From DASQFQ01 sp035633075 (GTDB lineage Bacteria > Actinomycetota > Thermoleophilia > Solirubrobacterales > Solirubrobacteraceae): DNA of 25,847 nt. The stretch covers positions 1 to 25,847 of the forward strand of contig DASQFQ010000085.1 of assembly GCA_035633075.1 (NCBI GenBank), in the 5' to 3' direction. Both the position numbers and the translations under genes were made by a program. Positions 1 to 10,151 of the stretch are shown here, piece after piece (the stretch's first letter is position 1; each line of letters opens with the position of its first letter). The notes under the pieces were generated by a model. The model saw only the letters and a list, made by a program, of their open reading frames with translations, searched no databases and was not told where the DNA came from.

Positions 1-1087
1 GCTCGTCGACGCGCACGCCTCCCGCGACGTTGACGAACACGTCGGCGCTGCCGACCCCGACGCCGGCGTGCCGGCCCAGGACGGCCAGCACGAGGGCGAG
101 GCGGTTGCGGTCGATCCCGTTGGCGACACGGCGCGGCGGCACGATCTCCGAGGGCGACACGAGCGCCTGGACCTCGACGAGCAGCGGCCGCGAGCCCTCC
201 ATCGCGGCCAGCACGACGCTGCCCGGGGCGCGCGTCGCCTGGCCCACGAAGCGCGCGGAGGCGTCGGCGACCTCGACCAGCCCGCTCCCGTGCATCTCGA
301 AGACGCCGGCGTCGTTGGTCGAGCCGAAGCGGTTCTTGAGCGCGCGCAGCGTCCGGTAGGTGCGCTCGCGCTCGCCCTCGAACTGCAGCACGCAGTCCAC
401 CAGGTGCTCGAGCACGCGCGGGCCCGCCAGCGCGCCGTCCTTGGTCACGTGGCCGACGAGCAGCACCGCGATCCCGCGCGCCTTGGCCAGGCGCGTGATG
501 CGGTCCGCCACCTCGCGCACCTGTCCCACCGACCCGGCAGCGCCGCTCAGCTCCGGCGCGTGCAGGGTCTGGACCGAGTCGATCACGCAGACCTCGGGCC
601 GCTCGGCCTCCAGCGTCGCGAGCACCGTGGCGAGGTCGGTCTCGGCGAGCACGGGCACCTGCAGCGCCGCGCCCGGGAGCCGCTCGGCACGCAGCCGGAT
701 CTGGGCGGCGGACTCCTCACCGGAGACGTAGAGCGTCCGCCGGCCTGCGCCGGCGAGGTTCCCGAGCGCCATCGAGGTCAGGGTGGACTTGCCGATCCCC
801 GGCGACCCGCCGATCAGCACCAGCGACCCGGGGACGAGCCCGCCGCCGAGCACCCGGTCGAGCTCGCCGATGCCGGTCCGCAGCCGCGCGATGCGCTCGG
901 CCCGCACCTCGGCGAGCACGACGGGGCGCACCGCGCGCCCCAGCGCGGCGCCCGAGCGCGAGGCGGCCGCCGCGGGCTCCTCCTCGACGAGCGAGTTCCA
1001 CTCTCCGCAGCCGGGGCAGCGCCCGAGCCACTTGGCCGAGTCGTGCGCGCACTGCGAGCAGACGAAGCGGGTGACGACACGGGCCAT
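1..1087 (-). CDS. radA: DNA repair protein RadA (3' end cut off by window edge)
   Basis: RadA is a RecA-like ATPase that drives branch migration during recombinational repair. The visible 362 codons start at ATG 1087-1085. They show the N-terminal four-Cys zinc motif (C10, C13, C24, C27), a Walker A stretch GGSPGIGKST at residues 93-102, a Walker B-like CVID near 167-170 and the RadA signature KNRFGS at 251-256. The beginning of the Lon-protease-like C-terminal domain follows. About 90-100 residues are expected beyond the window edge. The gene lies downstream of clpC, as in Bacillus, but three small genes separate the two. Roughly 190 bp without a convincing gene lie between its start and the TfoX-like gene upstream, and no clear ribosome binding site is visible. 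The identification is secure. Confidence 0.96.
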   Translation of the reverse strand, partial: MARVVTRFVCSQCAHDSAKWLGRCPGCGEWNSLVEEEPAAAASRSGAALGRAVRPVVLAEVRAERIARLRTGIGELDRVLGGGLVPGSLVLIGGSPGIGKSTLTSMALGNLAGAGRRTLYVSGEESAAQIRLRAERLPGAALQVPVLAETDLATVLATLEAERPEVCVIDSVQTLHAPELSGAAGSVGQVREVADRITRLAKARGIAVLLVGHVTKDGALAGPRVLEHLVDCVLQFEGERERTYRTLRALKNRFGSTNDAGVFEMHGSGLVEVADASARFVGQATRAPGSVVLAAMEGSRPLLVEVQALVSPSEIVPPRRVANGIDRNRLALVLAVLGRHAGVGVGSADVFVNVAGGVRVDE

Positions 1088-1279
1088 GCCCCCACCCTAG
1101 GTGGCAGACCGGACCGTTTCGCCCCCGGCCACCAGGGCCCGCGCGCACTGGGCCACCGCCACCATGCCCAGCGCGTCGGCGACGACGGCCTCCCACCAGG
1201 CGGGCCCTTCGGCGAGCGCCACGAGCTGCGGGCTCGGTTGTCGCGCGAAGCAGCGCCCGAGTTGCGCGACGATCCCGCA

Positions 1280-1603
1280 TCAGCCGCGGACGAAAGCGAG
1301 CGCTTCTCGCGCCAATGCCGCCAAGTCCTGCGTGCCGCCGGGCTCGATCGAGACCCACTCCCGCATCCGCCGTTGGCCGACCTGGAACGCGCGGGCGCCG
1401 TCGGCGGCCGCGAGCGCCGAGCAGCGCTCCGCGGGCAGCTTCAGCACCAGCTCTTCGCCGACGAGCATCGCGAAGATCGTGCCGCCCGTCCGGAGTCCTG
1501 GGTTCTTGCCGAAGCCGGTGCCTTGCTGGACGTCGGGGTCACGCAGGAGGTCCTCGGCGATGGCGGCGAACGCAGCCTCGGGACTCGCCTCGACCGCGGC
1601 CAT
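1280..1603 (-). CDS. TfoX/Sxy N-terminal-domain-like small protein
   Basis: This 107-residue protein has the layout of stand-alone TfoX N-terminal domains: a central strand pair containing GTIFAMLVGEELVLKLP, then a basic segment ending in MREWVSIEPG, then an Ala-rich C-terminal helix. TfoX-domain proteins include the competence regulator Sxy, but single-domain versions in actinobacteria have no established role, so no function is claimed. It starts at ATG 1603 and ends at TGA 1282-1280. The frame stays open for about 60 codons after that TGA, but the family normally ends near this point (ALAFVRG), so I treat the TGA as the true stop. It lies 74 bp downstream of the DUF5519 gene on the same strand. 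Confidence 0.7.
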   Translation of the reverse strand: MAAVEASPEAAFAAIAEDLLRDPDVQQGTGFGKNPGLRTGGTIFAMLVGEELVLKLPAERCSALAAADGARAFQVGQRRMREWVSIEPGGTQDLAALAREALAFVRG

Positions 1604-1642
1604 GGCTCGAGCGTACCGGCCGGACCCGCACGACGGGCTGGT

Positions 1643-1657
1643 AGCGGGGCTCCCGCT
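1643..1657 (-). terminator. possible weak terminator hairpin after the DUF5519 gene
   Basis: A perfect 6-bp GC-rich inverted repeat (1643-1648 with 1652-1657, 3-nt loop) lies in the 74-bp gap between the DUF5519 gene and the TfoX-like gene. No T-run follows on the minus strand, so it could be a Rho-dependent pause element or have no function. Confidence 0.3.
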
Positions 1658-1677
1658 CGTCTCGCGAAGGAGAGGAC

Positions 1678-2049
1678 CTAGGCTGCGGCTGAGGGCTCCG
1701 TCTCGCTGGCCCGGGCCCGCAGGCCGTGGCGAGCGATCACCCGGTCGTAGTTGAGCCGCAGCAACTCGATCACGTCGCGGACATCGGCGTCACCCTCGAT
1801 GCTGCGGGCAGCCGGCCCTGGCTTACCGGGAAAGACCGGGTGGTGCACCACCCGACCCTGCTCGAAGAGGTCGCTCCAGACTTGTTTCGGGAACGAGAAA
1901 TGCGCGGCGTAGTCGACGTGGAGGTGACCGATCTCCCGGCGACCGACGGTGAAGGCGAACTCGCCCCGGCGGCCAGTGCCTGCCTCCACCCCCGGCCACA
2001 AGGTGACCTCGTCGGTGATCCGCTGGCTCGCCGTTCGTGACGGGGACAT
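1678..2049 (-). CDS. DUF5519 (luciferase-domain-like) protein
   Basis: This 123-residue protein resembles the DUF5519 family, sometimes annotated as luciferase domain-containing, although no luciferase activity is implied. Family-typical stretches are visible: the conserved GHLHVDYAAHFSFPK block (residues 46-60), then VVHHPVFPGKPGPAARSI, then the C-terminal helix IELLRLNYDRVIARHG. The start is ATG 2049 because AAGGAG sits six bases upstream (2060-2065). The frame stays open upstream, but that part is low-complexity and has no second ribosome binding site. The biological role is unknown. The neighbouring PsiE-like and TfoX-like genes give no pathway clue, and the three may simply be accessory genes inserted between clpC and radA. 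Confidence 0.75.
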   Translation of the reverse strand: MSPSRTASQRITDEVTLWPGVEAGTGRRGEFAFTVGRREIGHLHVDYAAHFSFPKQVWSDLFEQGRVVHHPVFPGKPGPAARSIEGDADVRDVIELLRLNYDRVIARHGLRARASETEPSAAA

Positions 2050-2217
2050 CGTGGCTCCTTGAGGTTGGAAGCGAGACCCGAGCCATCTTGCCGGTTCGGG
2101 CGTCGCGGTCCTAGAGGCAATTGGACCTACGACCTTCGACCGAGACCGAGCGGCAGTTGCTGCGGCGCTCCCGGCGCGAGCCGACACCCTCTGCGCGAAG
2201 CAGTAGCGAACCCTGCA

Positions 2218-2544
2218 TCAGGGGCTGGCGCGAGCCGGCTCGGATGGATAGCCGCGTCCACTCAATGCGCCAAGCTCGGCGATGGATGTCTCGGTCGCAG
2301 CGCTTCGACGCAGGAGGAAAATCGACAAGGCGAGCACTAGGGCGAGTCCCGCGAGCGCCCCGATCTGGATGAGGAGGTCGGTCCCCTGCAGCCCCTGCTG
2401 CTCAGCCTCGGCGGCGATGACCTGTACCTTGCGCACGACCGCGATCAGTCCGATGAAAAGGAACGGCTCGACCAAGATCCGGCCGCCGAAGTTGACCACC
2501 CGCAGCGTGTAGAGCAGCTCCGCGATGATGAACATCAGCAGCAC
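2218..2544 (-). CDS. PsiE-family membrane protein, N-terminus apparently incomplete
   Basis: The 108-residue product (GTG 2544 to TGA 2218) matches the core of phosphate-starvation-inducible PsiE-family inner-membrane proteins. Three membrane segments are visible: about residues 1-17 (containing FIIAELLYTLRV), 23-45 (containing ILVEPFLFIGLIAVVRK) and 58-79. Family members normally begin with an additional transmembrane helix. Here the frame upstream reads on through a further 30 or so residues including RRITDTGVFLLDR, which looks homologous, but it meets a TAG at about 2634 with no ATG, GTG or TTG between. The protein either starts at the GTG inside the second family helix, uses a non-standard start, or has lost its first helix through a 5' lesion. 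PsiE function is poorly defined. Confidence 0.6.
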   Translation of the reverse strand: MLLMFIIAELLYTLRVVNFGGRILVEPFLFIGLIAVVRKVQVIAAEAEQQGLQGTDLLIQIGALAGLALVLALSIFLLRRSAATETSIAELGALSGRGYPSEPARASP

Positions 2545-2880
2545 CCGGTCGAGCAGGAAGACTCCTGTGTCGGTGATGCGGCGGGAATCGCCGCCTTCGC
2601 AGCCAGCCAGAGCAGGCTGAGCGGGTACACGCTAGGCAGGAGCCCACACACGCGCGCATGAGCGTTATCGCCAGAGGATCAGGGCCGGGCAGGATTCGGC
2701 CTGGTGGTGGGAGGGCTAGCCCATGCCAGCCGCGTCAGCGATGGCACGGGAGGGGGCCCACGGACAGGACCTGCCCGCCACGCGGCCGATCCCTCGGCAC
2801 GCGGAGGTCGACGAGAACGCAGTGAACGAGCGAGGGCGCCCCGCAGAGCGCCCTCGGTTGCCGAACGGTGTCGTCCCTCG
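2545..2880. other. gene-free stretch between clpC and the PsiE-like gene
   Basis: This 336-bp stretch has no convincing coding region. Its left part continues the PsiE-like frame for about 30 codons without a start codon. Another minus-strand frame around 2580-2650 encodes a short hydrophobic stretch (YPLSLLWLAAKAAIP) that could be a decayed remnant of the missing first helix. Its right part holds the hairpin that probably ends the clpC transcript. I see no promoter with good matches. Confidence 0.5.
2831..2856 (-). terminator. probable terminator of clpC
   Basis: A perfect 9-bp GC-rich inverted repeat (2831-2839 with 2848-2856, 8-nt loop) lies 25 bp past the clpC stop on the minus strand. 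The sequence after it is only moderately T-rich, as is common for actinobacterial intrinsic terminators. Confidence 0.6.
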
Positions 2881-5478
<2,598 letters not shown>

Positions 5479-5737
5479 GTGGGGAGGAGCTTCCTTCCTG
5501 CTAAGTCAACGGAGCCCTAGCGCTCGGTCGTTGCAATGGTCCGGTCGGTCGAGGGACGGGGCGAACGGCGGGCGAGGCGGAGAGCGTGGCTACCCCGGTT
5601 CTCACCCACCTATTCGGCACGCCAGCCGTGGTGGATGAATGATTCGCGAGGTGGCTGACGGCCATGAGGCAGTCTACCAACGGCCACAGGCGGCATCGCC
5701 GGGTGCCCCCGGATGTTGCGGGCGTTGGCGCCTCGTT

Positions 5738-7219
5738 CTACGCCCCCGGCGCCCCACCTGCCCCGGGCTGGCGCATCGCCGGGAAGAGCACGACCTCGCG
5801 GATGCTCCGGCGCCCGGTCAAGACCATGACCAGCCGGTCGATCCCGATGCCGATGCCTCCGGTGGGCGGCATCCCCTGTTCGAGGGCCTGAATGAAGGCC
5901 TCGTCGTATGGGTGGGCCTCCTCGTCGCCCGCGGCGGCGCCGGCGCGCTGCTCGTCGAAGCGGCGGCGCTGCTCGTCCGGGTCGTTGAGCTCGGTGAACG
6001 CGTTGGCGATCTCCATCCCCGCGCAGAACGCCTCCCAGCGCTCGGCCAGCCCCTCCTTGGAGCGATGGCGCTTGGCGAAGGGCGAGATCTCGATGGGGTA
6101 GTCCAGGAGGAAGGTCGGCTGCACAAGCGTGGGCTCGACGTGCTTGGAGAGCAGGTGGTCGACGAGCCGGGCCCAGGTCTCTGACTCGGGGGGCTCGAGG
6201 CCGTGCTCGCGCATCGCGGCGCGCAGGGACTCGAGCTCGCGGTGGGCGAGGACGTCGACCCCGGTGCGCTCCCCGATCGCGGCGGCCAGCGTCTCGCGCC
6301 GCCACGGCGGCGTGAAGTCGACCTCTCCGGCGTAGCCCACGTGCTCGGCGACGTGGGAGACGAGCCGCTCGGCGCGCTCCGCCACGACGTTGTAGTCCGC
6401 GTAGGCCTCGTACCACTCGAGCATCGTGAACTCGGGGTTGTGCTTGAACGAGACGCCCTCGTTGCGGAAGTCCTTGCCGATCTCGTAGACGCGCTCCAGG
6501 CCGCCGACGATCAGGCGCTTGAGGTAGAGCTCGGTCGCGACGCGCAGGTACAGCGTCCGGTCCAGCTCGTTGTGGTGGGTGGTGAAGGGGCGCGCTGCCG
6601 CGCCGCCGTAGATCGGCTGCAGGATGGGCGTCTCGACCTCGACGAAGCCCTCCTCGTCGAGGAAGGAGCGCACCGCGCTGATGACGCGCGCGCGCGTGAC
6701 GAAGAGCTCGCGCGCCTCCTCGTTGGCCATCAGGTCGAGCTCGCGGAAGCGGAAGCGGGTCTCGACGTCGGTGAGGCCGTGGTGCTTCTCTGGCGGCGGA
6801 CGCAGCGTCTTGGCGAGCAGCTCCCAGCCGTCGAGGCGCAGCGAGAGCTCCCCACGGCGCGTGCGGAAGACGACGCCGTCGGCCCCGATCAGGTCGCCGA
6901 GGTCGAGCGCGAGCAGGCGCTCGAAGGCGGGCTCGCCGAGCACGTCGAGCCGGGCGTGCAGCTGGATGCGCCCGGAGCGGTCGACGAGGTCCAGGAACGC
7001 CGCCTTTCCCTGGCCGCGGCGGGCGGCCAGCCGGCCGGCGACGCGGACGCGGTCCTCGGTCTCCTCGCCGGGCGCCAGATCCTCGTGCGGGGCCTTGACC
7101 TCCGCGATCGGCCGGACGCCCTCGAAGGCATGGGGGAACGGCTCGACGCCCTCCTCGCGCAGCGCCTCGAGCTTGCGCCGCCGCGCGGCGAGCAGCTCAG
7201 AGGGCTGCTCTTCGCTCAC
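5738..7219 (-). CDS. lysS: lysyl-tRNA synthetase, class II
   Basis: LysS charges tRNA-Lys with lysine in the cytosol. The 493 residues contain an N-terminal OB-fold anticodon-binding domain (about 55-140) and a class II catalytic domain. Motif 1 lies around 188-203 (GFVEVETPIL), motif 2 at 251-270 (FRNEGVSFKHNPEFTMLEWY) and motif 3 near the C-terminus (GIGIGIDRLVMVLTG), so it looks fully active. The start codon is GTG 7219, whose last two bases belong to the TGA stop of greA (GTGA overlap), indicating translational coupling. The C-terminus ends in a short Gly/Ala tail. It stands between greA and clpC, which agrees with the lysS-clpC neighbourhood of other Gram-positive bacteria. Confidence 0.97.
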   Translation of the reverse strand: MSEEQPSELLAARRRKLEALREEGVEPFPHAFEGVRPIAEVKAPHEDLAPGEETEDRVRVAGRLAARRGQGKAAFLDLVDRSGRIQLHARLDVLGEPAFERLLALDLGDLIGADGVVFRTRRGELSLRLDGWELLAKTLRPPPEKHHGLTDVETRFRFRELDLMANEEARELFVTRARVISAVRSFLDEEGFVEVETPILQPIYGGAAARPFTTHHNELDRTLYLRVATELYLKRLIVGGLERVYEIGKDFRNEGVSFKHNPEFTMLEWYEAYADYNVVAERAERLVSHVAEHVGYAGEVDFTPPWRRETLAAAIGERTGVDVLAHRELESLRAAMREHGLEPPESETWARLVDHLLSKHVEPTLVQPTFLLDYPIEISPFAKRHRSKEGLAERWEAFCAGMEIANAFTELNDPDEQRRRFDEQRAGAAAGDEEAHPYDEAFIQALEQGMPPTGGIGIGIDRLVMVLTGRRSIREVVLFPAMRQPGAGGAPGA

Positions 7220-7695
7220 GCCACGTCGATCTTCGTGATCTTCAACTCGCGGGACTTGCCGTTGGGGAGCTTCACCTTGACCACGTCGTTGCGCTTGCGA
7301 CCCATCAGCGCCTTGCCCACCGGGGACTCGTTGGACAGCCGGTTCTCACCCGGGTTGGCCTCGGTGGACCCGACGATCGTGTACTTCAGCGACTTGCCCG
7401 AGCCCTCGTCCTTGACGTTCACCAGCGAGCCCACGCTCACGACGTCGGAGTCCAGCTCGGAGGCGTCGATCACCGACGCCGAGCGCAGCTTGTCCTCCAG
7501 GGAGGCGATCCGCGACTCGAGCATCGCCTGCTCGTTCTTGGCGTCGTCGTACTCGGAGTTCTCGGTGATGTCGCCGAACTCCCGCGCCTCCTTGATGCGC
7601 TCGGCGACCTCTCGGCGCTTGTCGTTGGAGAGGTACTCGATCTCGGCCTTGAGCTTCTCGAGGCCTTCGGGAGTGAGGATGACGTCCTTCTGCAT
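7216..7695 (-). CDS. greA: transcription elongation factor GreA
   Basis: GreA enters the RNA polymerase secondary channel and stimulates cleavage of backtracked transcripts. The 159-residue length is normal. The N-terminal coiled-coil hairpin carries the acidic tip in GDITENSEYDDAKNEQ (about residues 41-56), where the D and E residues act in Mg2+ coordination. The C-terminal FKBP-like domain is present, including ESPVGKALMGRKRND. The start is ATG 7695 with an AAGGA motif eight bases upstream. It overlaps lysS by four bases, so the two are almost certainly cotranscribed. A terminator-like hairpin separates it from dusB upstream. Confidence 0.97.
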   Translation of the reverse strand: MQKDVILTPEGLEKLKAEIEYLSNDKRREVAERIKEAREFGDITENSEYDDAKNEQAMLESRIASLEDKLRSASVIDASELDSDVVSVGSLVNVKDEGSGKSLKYTIVGSTEANPGENRLSNESPVGKALMGRKRNDVVKVKLPNGKSRELKITKIDVA

Positions 7696-7723
7696 CTGGC
7701 GTCCTTCTACGGTGGTCCAGAGA

Positions 7724-7746
7724 GGAAAACGGCCCGCGCTTGCGGG
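7724..7746 (-). terminator. Rho-independent terminator after dusB
   Basis: On the minus strand, just past the dusB stop, a 5-bp GC stem (7742-7746 with 7733-7737) closes a 4-nt loop and is followed by CCGTTTTCC. The short stem plus T4 run fits an intrinsic terminator that separates coaX-dusB from greA-lysS, although it may be leaky. Confidence 0.5.
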
Positions 7747-7752
7747 TGGCTC

Positions 7753-8751
7753 TCAGGCGGCGCGGGCCGCGAGCGGCCGAGCATGGTAGCGCAGGGCAGA
7801 CAGGATCTCGCGCTGCCCGGACAGGCTCGACGCGCGCTGCAGTCCGGCGCCCACCGCGTGGGACTCCCCGAGCCGCTCCACGTACCAGGGATAGAACTTG
7901 CGCAGGTACCGCCCCGCCCGTTCGGCGCCCAGGTGCTCGACGGCACGCAGCAGCACCCAGTCGAGCTCGTCGAGCACCTCCTCGCGCGACGGCTCCTCCG
8001 AGCGCAGGCCGAGCACCTGCCCGAACAGCCACGGGTTGCCCAGCGACCCCCGCGCCAGCATGACCGCCGCGGCGTCCGTGTGCTCGAAGACCCGGCGGAC
8101 GTGCGCGGCGTCGTCGAGCCCGCCCGAGACGATCACGGGCACGGGCAGTGCGGCCACGAGCTCGGCGGCGAGGTCGTAGTCCGGCACGCCCTTGTGGCGC
8201 ACGGCGGCCGAGCGCGGATGGAAGGTGAGCCCGGCGACGCCCGCCTCCTCCACGAGGCGGTGGGCCAGCCGCACCCCCTCCGTGTCGCCGGGCAGGCGGC
8301 CGGCGCGCAGCTTGACCGTCACGGGCAGGCCCGAGCCCTCGCGCGCGGCGCGGGCCACCGCCACGGCGGTGTCGGGGTTCCCGAGCAATGCCGCGCCCGC
8401 CCCGGTCTTGCACACCTTGGGCACCGGACAGCCCATGTTGAGATCGATCAGGTCTGCGCCGGCCGCGGCGACCGTGGCGGCGGCCGAGCGCATCACCTCG
8501 GGGTCCTGGCCGAAGAGCTGAACCGCGACGGGATGCTCGTCGGGGTGGATGGTGAGCAGCTCGTCGCAGGTCTTCGCGTTGCCGTAGTGCACCCCGAAGC
8601 TCGAGACCATCTCCGAGACGACCAGGCCGGCGCCGTGGCGCCGCGCCTGCAGGCGCACGAACCAGTTGCCGATCCCCGCCAGCGGGGCGAGGACGACGCG
8701 GTTGGGGACGCTGACGCCGCCGAGGGTCCAGGTGTCGTGCAGGGAGCGCAC
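7753..8751 (-). CDS. dusB: tRNA-dihydrouridine synthase (DusB type)
   Basis: Dus enzymes are FMN-dependent reductases that convert uridines in the tRNA D-loop to dihydrouridine. The 332-residue protein has the TIM-barrel start VVLAPLAGIGNWFVR, the EMVSS segment and the catalytic-Cys motif LNMGCPVPKVCKTGAGAALL. It also has VKLRAG and the FMN-phosphate segment VSGGLDD with MLARGSLGNPWLF. The C-terminal helical tRNA-binding domain contains LRKFYPWY. The start is GTG 8751, nine bases after the coaX stop, so the two form one transcript. The subtype is assigned from the Gram-positive neighbourhood (folK-dusB-lysS) and could be called simply Dus. Confidence 0.94.
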   Translation of the reverse strand: MRSLHDTWTLGGVSVPNRVVLAPLAGIGNWFVRLQARRHGAGLVVSEMVSSFGVHYGNAKTCDELLTIHPDEHPVAVQLFGQDPEVMRSAAATVAAAGADLIDLNMGCPVPKVCKTGAGAALLGNPDTAVAVARAAREGSGLPVTVKLRAGRLPGDTEGVRLAHRLVEEAGVAGLTFHPRSAAVRHKGVPDYDLAAELVAALPVPVIVSGGLDDAAHVRRVFEHTDAAAVMLARGSLGNPWLFGQVLGLRSEEPSREEVLDELDWVLLRAVEHLGAERAGRYLRKFYPWYVERLGESHAVGAGLQRASSLSGQREILSALRYHARPLAARAA

Positions 8752-8760
8752 GAGCCAAGG

Positions 8761-9528
8761 CTAGTCGGTGTTGCGCTCCCAGATGAGCCGCAGGCCCGTG
8801 AGCGTGAGCTCGTCGTCGACCTCGTCGATCGCCTCGCAGAACGGGACGATGGCCTCGGCCAGGCCGCCGGTGGCGAGCGCGCGCATGTCCTCGCCGAGCT
8901 CGGAGCGCAGGCGGCCGAGCATCCCGTCGACCATGGCCGCGAACCCGTAGACGATCCCGGAGCGGATGGCGTCGATCGTGGTCTTGCCGATCAGCGAGCG
9001 CGGCGTGCCGAGCTCGATCTTGGGGAGGGCGGCGGCGCGCTCGGTGAGCGCCTCCATCGAGATCTCCACGCCCGGGAAGATGATCCCGCCGAGGTACTCC
9101 CCGTCCGCCGAGACGATGTCGTAGGTCACCGCGGTGCCGAAGTCCACGACCACGCAGGGGCCTCCCAGCTTCGCGTAGCCCGCCACGGCGTTGACGAGCC
9201 GGTCTGGCCCGATCTCGCGCGGGTTGTCGTAGCGGATGGGCATCCCCGTCTTGAGCCCCGGCCCCACGACCTGCATCTCGCACCCGAGGTAGCGCTCGGC
9301 CATCGCCGTCCACTCCGGGCGCAGCTGGGGCACCGTCGAGGAGACGATCGCCGCGTCGAGGTTCTCGAGGCTGACACCGCGCAGGGCGAGCAGGTTGCGC
9401 AGCACCGCCCCCAGCTCGTCCGCGGTTGACTCGCGGACCGTGGCGAAGCGCCAGTTGTGGACGAGCTCGCCGTCGCGGAAGGTGCCGAGGTGCGTCTGCG
9501 TGTTGCCGGCGTCGACGACGAGGAGCAC
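8761..9528 (-). CDS. coaX: type III pantothenate kinase
   Basis: CoaX phosphorylates pantothenate, the first committed step of coenzyme A synthesis. The 255 residues show the ASKHA-fold phosphate-1 loop DAGNTQTHLG with the catalytic Asp (D6). They also show the pantothenate-binding motif GPDRLVNAVAG (about residues 107-117), the second phosphate loop DFGTAVTYD and GGIIFPGV. The protein usually needs a monovalent cation and is insensitive to CoA feedback; that is family knowledge. The start is GTG 9528. A TTTAAT box lies six bases before it, so the mRNA may be leaderless. It is followed closely by dusB. Confidence 0.96.
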   Translation of the reverse strand: MLLVVDAGNTQTHLGTFRDGELVHNWRFATVRESTADELGAVLRNLLALRGVSLENLDAAIVSSTVPQLRPEWTAMAERYLGCEMQVVGPGLKTGMPIRYDNPREIGPDRLVNAVAGYAKLGGPCVVVDFGTAVTYDIVSADGEYLGGIIFPGVEISMEALTERAAALPKIELGTPRSLIGKTTIDAIRSGIVYGFAAMVDGMLGRLRSELGEDMRALATGGLAEAIVPFCEAIDEVDDELTLTGLRLIWERNTD

Positions 9529-9534
9529 CCCCGC

Positions 9535-9540
9535 ATTAAA
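9535..9540 (-). promoter_or_regulatory. candidate -10 box of coaX, possibly leaderless transcript
   Basis: The hexamer TTTAAT on the minus strand is an AT-rich island in a GC-rich 110-bp gap. It ends six bases before the coaX GTG, so a start site at the usual distance would fall on the start codon. No good -35 match is seen at 17 bp. Confidence 0.35.
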
Positions 9541-9638
9541 CTCGGCGGCCGTGGCCGCGACGCGAGTGGTGGATCGACGAGGGGACGCTGGGCGCGAAGC
9601 GGCCCAACGCCACCGACCTGCTCGAGCCTCCGGACCGC

Positions 9639-10151
9639 TCAGACCCGCAGCGGGGGTGCCGCGCGGCGGACGCCCTGGCCTGACCCGAGGGCTTCAAGCG
9701 CGCCGGCCGCGGAGAGCCCGCCGGGCACCTTGATGTCCGGGTCGAGCTCGAGCAGCGGGACGAGCACGAAGCGCCGCGAGCGCACCTCGGGGTGCGGGAG
9801 CGTCAGGCGCGCGGACTCGTGGCGCTCCTCCCCCAGCAGCAGCACGTCCACGTCGATCGGCCGGGGGCCGTGGCGGACATAGCCCGGCCCCTCGGGCTCG
9901 CGGCCGAGCTCGCGCTCGACCGCCTTGCAGGCGTCGAGCAAGGCCTCGGAGTCGAGCGCGGTCTCGATCCGCACGCACGCGTTGAGGAACTCGCGCTGGT
10001 CGAGGACCTCCCCCACCGGCTCGGTCTCGTACACCGAGGACGACGCGAGCACCCGCACCCCTCGCCCCGGCAGGGCGTCCGCCGCGGCCTGGAGGTTTGC
10101 CCGGCGGTCGCCGACGTTGGAGCCCAGGCCGAGGTAGCCGGTCCGCGTCAC
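9639..10151 (-). CDS. folK: 2-amino-4-hydroxy-6-hydroxymethyldihydropteridine pyrophosphokinase
   Basis: FolK transfers pyrophosphate from ATP to 6-hydroxymethyl-dihydropterin, the step just before FolP in folate synthesis. The 170-residue product has the family start YLGLGSNVGDRRANL and the substrate strand VYETEPVGEVLDQREFLNACV. It also has the signature segment HGPRPIDVDVLLLG, whose Asp residues bind the two Mg2+ ions, followed by LTLPHPEVRSRRFVLVPLLELDP. The start is GTG 10151, which overlaps the thioesterase TGA (GTGA). A longer open frame upstream is only the shadow of the thioesterase gene. It is separated from folP and folB by four unrelated genes on the same strand. Confidence 0.95.
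   Translation of the reverse strand: MTRTGYLGLGSNVGDRRANLQAAADALPGRGVRVLASSSVYETEPVGEVLDQREFLNACVRIETALDSEALLDACKAVERELGREPEGPGYVRHGPRPIDVDVLLLGEERHESARLTLPHPEVRSRRFVLVPLLELDPDIKVPGGLSAAGALEALGSGQGVRRAAPPLRV

Noticed and set aside
1098..1279. The TfoX-like frame stays open for about 60 codons after its TGA, raising the idea of a second selenoprotein or readthrough.
   Set aside because: The TfoX N-terminal domain normally ends near this point, no redox motif surrounds the TGA, and I did not find a convincing SECIS-like hairpin. Open frames are common at this GC content.
5479..5737. Search for CtsR, HspR (HAIR), CIRCE or ClgR sites in front of clpC; GTTCGCCCC on the minus strand looked like half of a ClgR site.
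   Set aside because: The second half-site (GCG at the correct spacing) is absent and no other operator matches.
9550..9662. A plus-strand stretch between coaX and folK that reads WWIDEGTLGAKRPNATDLLE and looks protein-like.
   Set aside because: It has no ATG, GTG or TTG start after an upstream stop, is under 40 codons and overlaps the end of folK.
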